Origin: Paenimyroides ummariense
Lineage (GTDB): Bacteria > Bacteroidota > Bacteroidia > Flavobacteriales > Flavobacteriaceae
Assembly (NCBI RefSeq): GCF_900115115.1
Contig: NZ_FOVI01000006.1
Location: 62,001 to 126,000, forward strand
Reading direction: 5' to 3'
Length of the DNA stretch: 64,000 bases
Positions 52,600-61,507 of this stretch are shown here, piece by piece. A program made the translations under genes and the position numbers. Each line of letters begins with the position of its first letter. The stretch's first letter is position 1. The notes beneath the pieces were generated by a model, which ran no database searches, had not been told where the DNA came from, and was given only the letters and a program-made list of their open reading frames with translations.

Positions 52600-54720
52600 A
52601 TGAACAAACTATTATTAATCGATGGGCTTTCGGGCGTATCAGGAATCATACTTTTAGCATTAGGCATAATTGTATTTTTAATTATTTCGTTTTTTGTAGT
52701 ACTAAGCATGTTCTACAAAAAAATTCCGCAGGGCAAGGCAATTGTGCGTACTGGTGTGGGCGGATCTAAAGTGGCATTCAACAAAGGAATGTACGTAATT
52801 CCGGTTTTTCATAAAATGGAAATCATGGATATTTCGGTAAAGAAAATCGAAATTGCCCGTATGCAGCATGACGGGTTGATTTGTCGCGATAATATTCGTG
52901 CCGATATCAAAGTAGCGTTTTTCGTTCGCGTAAACAAGTCGGTAGACGATGTGATCAATGTAGCGCAAAATTTAGGATGTGACCGTGCAAGTGATCCGGA
53001 AACATTGAAAAGTATTTTTGAATCGAAGTTTTCCGAAGCATTGAAAACCGTTGGTAAAAAATTCGATTTTATTGAATTATACGAAGCACGTCGTGAGTTT
53101 CGTGATGAAATATTGAACATTATCGGAACAGATTTAAATGGATATATTTTAGACGATTGTGCAATTGATTATTTGGAACAAACCGAATTACGTTTTTTAA
53201 GTGCCGATAATATTTTAGATTCTGAAGGAATTAAAAAGATTACCGAATTAACGGCAAAACAGAATATGAGTGCCAATTTAATTCGTCGCGAAGAAGAAAA
53301 AGTAATAAAAAAGCAAAACGTGGAAGCGCGTGAAGCAATTTTAGAATTAGATCGACAATTAGCTGAAAAGGAAGAGCGTCAAAAACGTGAAATCGATAAT
53401 ATTAAAGCACGCGAAGAAGCTGAAATTACTAAAGTTCGTGAAGAAGAACGTCTAAAATCGCAAACCGTTCGTATTGCAACCGAAGAACAATTGGCTGTTC
53501 AGGAAGAAAACAAACTGCGTCAGATCATCATTGCAGAAAAGAATAAAATTCGTACCGATGCAGTTGAAACCGAGCGTGTAGAAAAAGACCGCGCGTTAGA
53601 GCAAACCGAAAGAGAGCGTATCGTTACCCTGGCACAGATTGATAAAGAACGATCGATCGAAACCGAGAAAAAATCGATTCAAAACGTCATTAAAGAACGT
53701 GTTCAGTTAGAAAAAGGCGTTGTAGAAGAGCAGCAAAATGTTCGTGATGTTGAGGTATTCCGTGAAGTAGAACGTAAAAAACAAGCAGGTGTAATTGCAG
53801 CATCTCAAGAAGCAGAAGAGCGTTTAATTGCAACGGTAAAAGCTGCCGAAGCTTCAAAAATTGCAGCAGAACAAGAAAAAGAGAAAAAAGTAATCGATGC
53901 CGAAGCAGAAAAATTAGTTGCAGAACGTAAAGCACAAGAAGTATTGATTGATGCCGAAGCGAAGAAAGAAGCTGCAGCAAAAGAAGCAGAAGCTCGTAAA
54001 ATTATTGCCGAAGCACAAGCGAAAGAAGAAGCTGCCATTGGATTATCTGAAGCAGAAGTAATGATTGCAAAAGCAGAAGCAGAAGAAATTCAAGGAACAA
54101 AAACCGCAGCGGTTATCGAAATTAAAGCAGAAGCTATGCGTAAAGAAGGTTTGGCACAAGCCGAAGTTGTTCGTGAAAAAGCAATGGCAGAAGCTAAAGG
54201 TATCGAAGAAAAAGCCGAAGCTATGAAAAAACTAGACGGCGTTGGTAAAGAGCACGAGGAGTTTAAACTACAATTACAAAAAGAGAAAGAAGTAGAACTG
54301 GCACATATCAACATTCAAAAAGATATCGCTTCTGCACAGGCTGAAGTATTGTCTGAAGCATTGAAAACCGCTAAAATCGATATCGTTGGTGGTGAAACTA
54401 TGTTCTTTGAAAACATTGTTCGCCAAGTTTCCAACTCAAAAGGTTTCGATCATTTAATCAACAATTCGCAACATGCTTTAGACATTAAAGAATCGTTGAT
54501 GGGTCCAGACGGAAAAGGAGATTTAGCGGAGAAAATCCGTGGCTTGGCAGACAAATACGGCATTTCATCGAACGATATTAAAAATCTAACCGTTTCGGCA
54601 GCTTTAATTAAACTACAACAAGCAGCAAGCGGTCAAAACAACGAAGAAGACGCAGGTTTTATTAATTCGTTATTCGGTTTGGCTAAAAACCTGGGAATAT
54701 CAAACAAAAAATTAATTTAA
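52600..54720 (+). CDS. Flotillin family protein (YqiK-like)
   Basis: The 706-residue protein has one N-terminal membrane helix (ILLALGIIVFLIISFFVVL, about 16-35). A band-7/SPFH domain follows (about 45-215, including GKAIVRTGVGGSKVAFNKG). A very long Glu/Ala/Lys-rich coiled coil spans about 220-560, and a C-terminal domain ends LAKNLGISNKKLI. Flotillins form membrane microdomains and recruit partners. It pairs with the YqiJ-like gene upstream, as in E. coli yqiJ-yqiK. The high E/A content of the coiled coil gives several long open antisense frames that are not genes. Confidence 0.93.
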   Translation: MNKLLLIDGLSGVSGIILLALGIIVFLIISFFVVLSMFYKKIPQGKAIVRTGVGGSKVAFNKGMYVIPVFHKMEIMDISVKKIEIARMQHDGLICRDNIRADIKVAFFVRVNKSVDDVINVAQNLGCDRASDPETLKSIFESKFSEALKTVGKKFDFIELYEARREFRDEILNIIGTDLNGYILDDCAIDYLEQTELRFLSADNILDSEGIKKITELTAKQNMSANLIRREEEKVIKKQNVEAREAILELDRQLAEKEERQKREIDNIKAREEAEITKVREEERLKSQTVRIATEEQLAVQEENKLRQIIIAEKNKIRTDAVETERVEKDRALEQTERERIVTLAQIDKERSIETEKKSIQNVIKERVQLEKGVVEEQQNVRDVEVFREVERKKQAGVIAASQEAEERLIATVKAAEASKIAAEQEKEKKVIDAEAEKLVAERKAQEVLIDAEAKKEAAAKEAEARKIIAEAQAKEEAAIGLSEAEVMIAKAEAEEIQGTKTAAVIEIKAEAMRKEGLAQAEVVREKAMAEAKGIEEKAEAMKKLDGVGKEHEEFKLQLQKEKEVELAHINIQKDIASAQAEVLSEALKTAKIDIVGGETMFFENIVRQVSNSKGFDHLINNSQHALDIKESLMGPDGKGDLAEKIRGLADKYGISSNDIKNLTVSAALIKLQQAASGQNNEEDAGFINSLFGLAKNLGISNKKLI

Positions 54721-54770
54721 TCTTAAATGATTATCAGGAAGATTATACTAAATAAGTTTTTTCAGGTTCG

Positions 54771-54850
54771 CGTCAGTTCGAGCTTGTCGAGAACTTAAGA
54801 AATTTAAACTTCTCGATACGCTTCACTATGTTGCGCTACTCGAAGTGACG
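54771..54850. repeat. 80-bp repeat, right copy (inverted relative to 51792-51871)
   Basis: The block begins CGTCAGTTCGAGCTTGTCG and ends CGCTACTCGAAGTGACG, the reverse complement of the left copy apart from a diverged centre. It is the first half of the 372-base gap before the AAA gene. Confidence 0.8.
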
Positions 54851-54885
54851 ATTTGCTTAGTATGAATTTGATCAAATAGTTTAGT

Positions 54886-54991
54886 TGTCATTCCGGCGTA
54901 GGAGGACACGAGCGATAATGAACTGGCGGAGCAATCTTTAGAGTCAATAGTTTAAGATTCTTCACTACATTTCATTTCGTTCAGAATGACA
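54886..54991. repeat. REP-like element with TGTCATTCC/GAATGACA ends
   Basis: The second half of the gap begins TGTCATTCCGGCGTAGG and ends CAGAATGACA, giving an imperfect long palindrome of the same family as the other TGTCATTC repeats. With 54771-54850 it accounts for most of the 372-base stretch from 54721 to 55092, which contains no gene. Confidence 0.6.
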
Positions 54992-55028
54992 CAAGATTTA
55001 TCATAAAAATAAACACACACTTTTGCCT

Positions 55029-55063
55029 AAACTTGCCTTTTAAAACCAAAGAAAGGCAAGTTT
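55029..55063 (+). promoter_or_regulatory. Leader hairpin of the AAA+ gene
   Basis: A perfect 12-bp stem, AAACTTGCCTTT (55029-55040... paired with) AAAGGCAAGTTT (55052-55063), lies 30 bases before the start codon. It may terminate the flotillin transcript or control the AAA gene leader. No long T-tail follows. Confidence 0.65.
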
Positions 55064-55092
55064 AATTTCACTAACGCATTAATTTAAAATCA

Positions 55093-58000
55093 ATGCAAGA
55101 AGAAAAAGTTACAACACCACAATCAACCATAGATTCCGGCGCATACGAGATTATTCGCAAGCGTTTGCATACACAGAAAGAAGAGTTGCTGGCAAGGTTA
55201 AGATCTTTAAACATCGCCCGCAAAGAAGTTTTCAATTCTACCAGTTTTGTGTTAAAGGCAAATCAGCGGATCGATACCGAAAATACCTGTACAGCGCGCG
55301 GAATTGTTGCCATAGACAATCTTTGCATTTTTGGTTACAACGTGCATTTTGGTTTGCGTACCGAAATTAAACTGGGCGATGTTTTCAGCATTTATCTGTT
55401 CGAAAATAATCAGTTTGTACCGCAAACGTTAGATTTAATCAACGATACCAACTTTGTAACCGATTATCAGAATCTGTATAAATATTACCGCGATTCTATT
55501 TTTGCGAAATTCCGCAGAACAGAAAATTACTTGTACATGATTTTTCAGACCAGTAAAAATGTCGATGATTTAAAGGCTTTTAAATGGTTGATAAAAGACG
55601 GCAAGCTGATTTATCAGGACGATCGCAGTATTCACGATGTAAAACAGCCTACGCAGTTTGAATTTCAATGGATTAAAACCAATTTAGACGACCGCCGTTT
55701 AGGTAAGTTTCCGCATATTTCTATTTTAGATAAGGTTTTTATTGAAGCATTGCACGGCGATATTACCTTTAAAATTGAAGACAATACCGATACAGGCAAA
55801 GGAATTTACAGTGAAAAAGTCACCAATTTAGACCAGCAGTTAGACGATGCCGAATATTACTATGCTGATTTAGGAAATTTAATTGCCATACGCATAAAAC
55901 CGTATCAAGAAGATTTTCGTGCCTACGTGTTCAACGTAAAAACAAAAGAAGTAATCAACCTTCCGTCGTTAAACCAATCGGCGATTTTGTTGCCCGATAA
56001 TCAGGGAATCATTTTTTCGAACGGATATTATCTGCAAAACGGCACCCACAAAGTGTTCGATTCGCATTTGGAAAATGTGCAGTTTTTACGAAAAATAGCA
56101 TCGCCCAACGGAGAAGATTTTCTGTACATTTTTAATCAGCGCGAAACGAATACGTTCATTTTAATGTCGTACAACATCATTCAGCAGGCAGTAGAAACGC
56201 CTATTGTTTGCAACGGTTTCACCATTTTTAAAGACGGCAGTTTAATTTATTTTAGAACCGAAGCCGAAGCAACGCGTCACCATCAGGTACAAATTTGGGA
56301 AACGCCCTACATGGCTGTTTTAAAAGAGAACGAAGCCCGTAAAGAAGATCCGTTATACAAAGTGGGCAACAAGCAGATTGTGCAGGCAATGGCAGAAACT
56401 CAAGAGGTTATTCAATTGGCAACCAAAGAAGATTCGTACGAAGGTTTGTATGAGGAAATTCTGAAGAAAACCACCACGTTGCTTGATTCGTATTTTTGGA
56501 TTAACGATGCTGCGTTGAAAGATTTAGGAACGCCGTTAAGTCAGATAAAAGATGTTGCCAACACCGCAATCGACGAATTTGTAAAAGTTCAGGCACAACG
56601 CAAACATGCCGAAGAATTATACCAGCAATCCGATAAACATTTAGAGGAACTGATTTTTAAAATCAACAGTACCACCGTTGAAACCTTGGATCAGTTGGTG
56701 AATTTGTTGGCATCTGCACGAAAATTACAGGGCGAATTTATCAGTTTAAAAGCCGTTCGTTATGTTTCAACAGAAAATGTAGATCAGTTAATTGACCGAT
56801 TGAATACCATTACCGTTGATTTATCAAACCAAACCGTTGCTTTTCTTTTAAAAGATGAAGCTTTGATTCCTTACGAACAGAAAGTTGAAGCTCAAAAAGA
56901 AAAAGTCGCAGCTATTGATAAGGTTTTTGATGCCAAAGCGGTAGAAGAAACCAATACCGAAATTTCTACCGAATTAGAAGTTTTAATTGATATTTTAAAC
57001 GGTTTAAAGATCGATGATGCTACGCAAACCACAAAAATTGTCGAGAAAATATCGCTGATTTTTAGTTCGTTGAACGAATTGCGTGCGCAGTTAACTCGTA
57101 AAATAAATTCGTTACGAAATCAGGAAGCCGGAGCCGAATTCGCTGCACAGCTGACCTTGTTGGAACAAACGGTTACTAATTATTTGGAACTTTCAACATC
57201 GGCAGAAAAAACCGATGAATATTATACCAAAATTGTTGTTCAGTTAGAAGAACTGGAAAGTAAGTTTTCTGATATCGATGATTTTGTACTGAAAATTGCC
57301 GACAAGCGCGATGAGGTAATTAAGGCATTCAATACCAAGCGTGAACAGATTGTAGCGCAGGTTAACAAACGAACCGATTCGCTGGAACAGATTGGTTTGC
57401 GTGTTCTGAAAAACATCGAAAATAAATCGTTGACGCTTGCAACAAAAGAGGATATTTTAAGCTTTTTTGCTTCGGATTTAATGATTGATAAGGTTCGACA
57501 ATTGGTTGCCGAATTAAAAACGTTAAACGATGTATCAAAAGCAGAAAATCTTGAAAATCTTTTAAAGAAAACGCAAGAAGATGCGCAACGAATTTTACGC
57601 GATAAAACCGAACTGTATGTTGACGGGCAAAATATTATTGCGCTGGGTAAACACAAGTTTTCGGTTAATAACCAATCGTTAAGTTTAACGCTGGTTAACC
57701 GTAACAACGAACTTTTTTACCATTTAACAGGGACTAGTTTTTATCAAAAAGTTCAAAATACCGATTTAGCAAACTATCAGGATATTTGGAATCAGGAACT
57801 GATTTCGGAAAACAATACGGTTTATCGAGCGGAATACCTGGCGTTCAAAGCGTTTAAAGCGGCAACTTATAACGATTTTGATGCAGCGGTATTTATCAAC
57901 CAAACGGTAGAGCAAAATTATTCCGAAGGATATATAAAAGGCGTTCATAATACCGATGCGCTTGTTATTTACGAAGCCTTGCAAAGTATCGACAAAAAAC

Positions 58001-59928
58001 TAGGCGTGTTGCGTTACAATGTATCCACACGGTCGGTTGCGCAGTTGTTCTGGCATCATTTATCAAAGAACGATCAGCAGAAGTTGTTCACGTTAATTCA
58101 ATCCACACATTCGGTTTTAAAAGCGTTTCCAAGCACACAGCGTTATCAGTCGGTGATCGATCAAATCGAAAATCATTTTCAGCAGTGGCATACAACGGTA
58201 GATCAAACTTTGACTGATAAAACCAGCGTGGCGCATTATATTTTTGGTTCGTTCAGTACCTATAAAAAGTTTGCGATTAGTGAATTCAGCGATCATTTAA
58301 AGCAGGAATTTTTACGAATTGTTCAGGAAAAAAGATCGTTGGCAGATTTTCAGGCCGATGTTCAAAACGAACAATTTTCGTTAACCGATCGTTATTTCTT
58401 GATATTAAACTGGTTGAATGCTTTTATTGATGAGCATGCCGATTTGGAAATCTATCGAAAATACATCGATGAAACCGCAGTTGTTTTATTGTTTTCAAAA
58501 GATGAATATCAGCTTGTTTTTGGTAAAGATTCGGTTGAAATCAATGAACTAAAAGGAAATCATTCCATATTGGAAAACGGCAGTTTTACGTTGGATTATT
58601 ACGCTTTTATAAACAAACTGACCGATTTTACAAACAACAAAGTTCCGCGTTTTGAAGCGTTCATCAATTTAAAAAACCAGTTGAGCAAATCGTACGAAAA
58701 CGCATTAAAAATAAACGAATTAGAGCCAAAAGTATTAACAACGTTCGTTCGAAACAAACTAATCAACGAAGTGTATTTTCCGTTAATTGGTAACAATCTG
58801 GCAAAACAATTGGGCACCGCAGGCGACAGCAAACGCACGGCACGTATGGGAATGCTGCTGTTAATTTCGCCGCCGGGTTATGGTAAAACCACGTTAATGG
58901 AATATCTGGCAAAAACCATGGGGCTGCATTTTGTAAAAGTAAACGGACCAACCATTGGGCATTCCATCACGTCAATTGATCCTGTGGAAGCCAAAACATC
59001 GGGCGAACGCGAAGAGTTGAAAAAGATTAATTTGTCGTTTGAAATGGCAGATAACGTAATGCTGTATTTAGACGATATTCAGCATTTAAGTCCGGAATTT
59101 TTACAGAAATTCATTTCATTGGCAGACGGTCAGCGAAAAATTGATGGAATTTTCGACGGCGAAAGTAAAACCTACGATTTGCGCGGAAAACGTTTCTGTA
59201 TTGTAATGGCGGGAAATCCGTACACCGAAAGCGGATCTAAATTTCAGATTCCCGATATGTTGGCAAACCGTGCCGATGTGTATAATCTGGGCGATGTTAT
59301 TGGCGATACGGCGCATTTGTTTAATTTAAGTTTGATTGAAAATGCGGCGATTGAAAATGTGTATTTAGAGAAAATTGCCAGTAGATCATTTCAGGATTTT
59401 TATGCGTTGATCGATTTTATTTCGCAAGGAACTGAACAATTGCCCGACTTGGAAGGAAATTACACCAAGCAGGAAATCGACGATTGCATTACCGTTTTAC
59501 AGCATATCATCAAGATTCGCGATGTGGTGATTAAAGTGAACCAGCAGTACATTCAAAGTGCGGCAATGCAGGATGCCTACCGAACCGAACCAGCTTTTAA
59601 AATGCAGGGATCGTACCGAAACATGAGTAAACTGGTTGCACAGGTTGTGCCCATGATGAACGAAAAGGAAATTAACGATTTGTTGCTTACGCATTACGAA
59701 AGCGAATCGCAAACGCTGACTGCCGATACAGAAAGCAATTTACTGAAGTTAAAGGAACTTGCCGGATTAATTACGGTTGACGAGAAAGTTCGTTGGGAAG
59801 AAATCAAGGAACTGTTTCGTAAAAATAATAAACACGGCGGTTTGGCTAAAGACGATAAAGTGTTTGCCGAAATGCTGAATTTAAACGAAAACCTGGAAGG
59901 AATTATTAAGGTTATTAAAGAAAAATAA
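55093..59928 (+). CDS. DUF3686-type giant AAA+ ATPase (annotated elsewhere as DNA repair ATPase)
   Basis: The 1611-residue protein has three visible parts. Residues 1-430 contain repeated strand units such as YYADLGNLIAIRIKP and LLPDNQGIIFSNGYYL, resembling a beta-propeller-like region of the DUF3686 type. Residues about 430-860 form helical coiled coils. The C-terminal AAA+ domain has Walker A PPGYGKTT (1260-1267) and Walker B LYLDDIQH with D1327-D1328, in place of the usual Asp-Glu. Sensor-1 N1375 lies in MAGNPYTES and a candidate arginine finger is R1393. There is no signal peptide. It follows pspA, NfeD and flotillin genes, so a motor acting on PspA or flotillin assemblies is plausible. 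The DNA-repair name is not supported by sequence here. Confidence 0.85.
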   Translation: MQEEKVTTPQSTIDSGAYEIIRKRLHTQKEELLARLRSLNIARKEVFNSTSFVLKANQRIDTENTCTARGIVAIDNLCIFGYNVHFGLRTEIKLGDVFSIYLFENNQFVPQTLDLINDTNFVTDYQNLYKYYRDSIFAKFRRTENYLYMIFQTSKNVDDLKAFKWLIKDGKLIYQDDRSIHDVKQPTQFEFQWIKTNLDDRRLGKFPHISILDKVFIEALHGDITFKIEDNTDTGKGIYSEKVTNLDQQLDDAEYYYADLGNLIAIRIKPYQEDFRAYVFNVKTKEVINLPSLNQSAILLPDNQGIIFSNGYYLQNGTHKVFDSHLENVQFLRKIASPNGEDFLYIFNQRETNTFILMSYNIIQQAVETPIVCNGFTIFKDGSLIYFRTEAEATRHHQVQIWETPYMAVLKENEARKEDPLYKVGNKQIVQAMAETQEVIQLATKEDSYEGLYEEILKKTTTLLDSYFWINDAALKDLGTPLSQIKDVANTAIDEFVKVQAQRKHAEELYQQSDKHLEELIFKINSTTVETLDQLVNLLASARKLQGEFISLKAVRYVSTENVDQLIDRLNTITVDLSNQTVAFLLKDEALIPYEQKVEAQKEKVAAIDKVFDAKAVEETNTEISTELEVLIDILNGLKIDDATQTTKIVEKISLIFSSLNELRAQLTRKINSLRNQEAGAEFAAQLTLLEQTVTNYLELSTSAEKTDEYYTKIVVQLEELESKFSDIDDFVLKIADKRDEVIKAFNTKREQIVAQVNKRTDSLEQIGLRVLKNIENKSLTLATKEDILSFFASDLMIDKVRQLVAELKTLNDVSKAENLENLLKKTQEDAQRILRDKTELYVDGQNIIALGKHKFSVNNQSLSLTLVNRNNELFYHLTGTSFYQKVQNTDLANYQDIWNQELISENNTVYRAEYLAFKAFKAATYNDFDAAVFINQTVEQNYSEGYIKGVHNTDALVIYEALQSIDKKLGVLRYNVSTRSVAQLFWHHLSKNDQQKLFTLIQSTHSVLKAFPSTQRYQSVIDQIENHFQQWHTTVDQTLTDKTSVAHYIFGSFSTYKKFAISEFSDHLKQEFLRIVQEKRSLADFQADVQNEQFSLTDRYFLILNWLNAFIDEHADLEIYRKYIDETAVVLLFSKDEYQLVFGKDSVEINELKGNHSILENGSFTLDYYAFINKLTDFTNNKVPRFEAFINLKNQLSKSYENALKINELEPKVLTTFVRNKLINEVYFPLIGNNLAKQLGTAGDSKRTARMGMLLLISPPGYGKTTLMEYLAKTMGLHFVKVNGPTIGHSITSIDPVEAKTSGEREELKKINLSFEMADNVMLYLDDIQHLSPEFLQKFISLADGQRKIDGIFDGESKTYDLRGKRFCIVMAGNPYTESGSKFQIPDMLANRADVYNLGDVIGDTAHLFNLSLIENAAIENVYLEKIASRSFQDFYALIDFISQGTEQLPDLEGNYTKQEIDDCITVLQHIIKIRDVVIKVNQQYIQSAAMQDAYRTEPAFKMQGSYRNMSKLVAQVVPMMNEKEINDLLLTHYESESQTLTADTESNLLKLKELAGLITVDEKVRWEEIKELFRKNNKHGGLAKDDKVFAEMLNLNENLEGIIKVIKEK

Positions 59929-59950
59929 AGGAAGTCATTTGACTTCCTTT
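59927..59950 (+). terminator. Terminator of the psp/flotillin/AAA cluster
   Basis: The stem AAAGGAAGTCA-TT-TGACTTCCTTT starts within the AAA gene's stop codon and is followed by TGGTTTTT. Confidence 0.8.
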
Positions 59951-59965
59951 TGGTTTTTATAATAT

Positions 59966-60490
59966 CTATTTGTATCCCAAAAGTTTTTTCCACCAAGTCT
60001 GCGACTTTTTTTGAGAGTTGTTATTGTTTTTCCTTGGTGCTTCATTAATTATTTCAGTAGTTAACGTATCTTTAAAAAAATAAAGCGTTGTAGAATTTTC
60101 TAATTTCGGTTTTGCTATAATTCCATTTTCTATAATTTCATTAAATTCTCTTTCTATTTTTTCTTTGTTGTTATAATCAGGGTATTTGTTACGTTGGTTT
60201 TGAATAAAATTTGTTAATCTCCATAAGTCAAAGCCGTCATGTCTAGGTTCAGGAAAATATGCAAAATCAAAGTCCACAATTTTGTCTTTGAAATGAGCAG
60301 CTAATCCAATTCCGTGAAAGGCATAAAAATAAAGTCCTTCATCAACTAATTTACCTGTTTGTTCATATATACCGCTATGCCAACCTTCTAAAATATCATT
60401 GACATTGTATTTGTTCTTAAAAATTAAAACAGCCTTATCAGCTCCAGTTTGATAATCTTTAATTATGTCTAAAAGAGTTATGTTTATCAT
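59966..60490 (-). CDS. DUF6896-like protein (174 aa)
   Basis: The 174-residue protein has no signal peptide or membrane helix. The segment FYAFHGIGLAAHFKDKIVDF followed by GFDLWRL is what I associate with the DUF6896 family, which occurs near polymorphic toxin and immunity genes. A lysine/asparagine-rich tail ends the protein (KNNNNSQKKSQTWWKK). It is AT-rich compared with core genes. Function unknown; an immunity role is inference only. Confidence 0.55.
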   Translation of the reverse strand: MINITLLDIIKDYQTGADKAVLIFKNKYNVNDILEGWHSGIYEQTGKLVDEGLYFYAFHGIGLAAHFKDKIVDFDFAYFPEPRHDGFDLWRLTNFIQNQRNKYPDYNNKEKIEREFNEIIENGIIAKPKLENSTTLYFFKDTLTTEIINEAPRKNNNNSQKKSQTWWKKLLGYK

Positions 60491-60583
60491 AAAATTTTAA
60501 TTAAAAATTTCTAACAATAGCACAAGTGTCAAACTTTTGCTTAAGACAAGTTCTTTATCAATCCAAGAGTAAAAGGGTACTTT

Positions 60584-61318
60584 TTAGAAATTTAAGTAAT
60601 CAGTTGTGTTTGTTAATTGCGACCATCTTGCCGATAAGAATTTAGCGTAGTTTTGTGAGGATATTCCATAGCTTCCTAAGGAATGTCCATCATTTACTTC
60701 TACTAAAACAGTTTTATTATCGTCAGTAATTCCAAAATCTAATGCAAATGAATTCGGTTGTGTTTTAAAGTCAGATATTGCATTTTTAACGATTTCTAAA
60801 TTAATAGCCTTATTCCAATCCCCTTTATATCTTCTAATGTCAAGAATTTCTTTGTAACGAATGAAACAGCGGAATTCAGCATTAAAATTTATGATTTCAG
60901 AGCAAAGTACTTTTGTTGGACTATTTTCATCTATTAAACCAATAAAATCTAGTTCATTTTTAAATACCTTTCCAGTAAATTTTTTAGTTTCTATATCTGG
61001 TTTTATAAAAATATTAAACTTTTGTTCTGCTAAAACTGTTTCCAATGTTGATTTCCAAATTCTTCTTCCTAAGTATTTCTGAAGTTCAATTGGATAATCA
61101 ATTTCATTTTGATTTCTGGTAATACCCAAAATTTCTAATCTTTTCCTTACGTTTCCAATTCCACCAACAATAACATTTTCTGGATTTTTATCATTTATTT
61201 CCTCAATTCTATAAAATTTTTCGGTTTCGAAACCAAAATGCTTAAAACCTTCGTTTGCAATAAATGCATTTACGTTATAAAATTCTCCGGATTTATCTGT
61301 TTGAATGTAAGCTTTCAA
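60584..61318 (-). CDS. ATP-grasp domain protein (DUF4343-like)
   Basis: The 244-residue protein matches the small ATP-grasp enzymes with FIKPDIETKKFTGKVF (ATP-binding lysine region) near residue 105, followed by a conserved EFRCFIR and the metal-binding VEVNDGHSLGSYG near 215. The ATP-grasp fold joins a carboxylate to an amine or thiol via acyl phosphate. The substrate is unknown. It is AT-rich and sits next to the DUF6896-like gene on the same strand, with 93 bases between them. Confidence 0.78.
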   Translation of the reverse strand: MKAYIQTDKSGEFYNVNAFIANEGFKHFGFETEKFYRIEEINDKNPENVIVGGIGNVRKRLEILGITRNQNEIDYPIELQKYLGRRIWKSTLETVLAEQKFNIFIKPDIETKKFTGKVFKNELDFIGLIDENSPTKVLCSEIINFNAEFRCFIRYKEILDIRRYKGDWNKAINLEIVKNAISDFKTQPNSFALDFGITDDNKTVLVEVNDGHSLGSYGISSQNYAKFLSARWSQLTNTTDYLNF

Positions 61319-61507
61319 TTTAGTAGATATGTTTAAGTATTACAGCTAATTTTTTCAAATATACAAAAGTTTTTAACTGTTAAAACAACGCTGTATTCGA
61401 CAACAAACGTTTACAATCGACTATAAATGATTAACAACCGAATAAAATTTGTAAGCTGTTGCAACTTTGTACCAGATAATTATTTAATCATTTAAAATTT
61501 AAACGCC

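Noticed and set aside
53690..54314. Leu/Ser/Ala-rich antisense frames within the flotillin coiled coil
   Set aside because: They are mirror images of the Glu/Ala/Lys-rich coiled coil and show no independent evidence.
57240..57707. 155-codon minus-strand frame within the AAA+ gene
   Set aside because: Lies opposite the coiled-coil region and is explained by the repetitive codon use.
50272..59928. Reading the cluster as a DNA-repair or phage-defence island
   Set aside because: No nuclease, helicase, reverse transcriptase or other established defence domain was seen; the partners point to membrane function.
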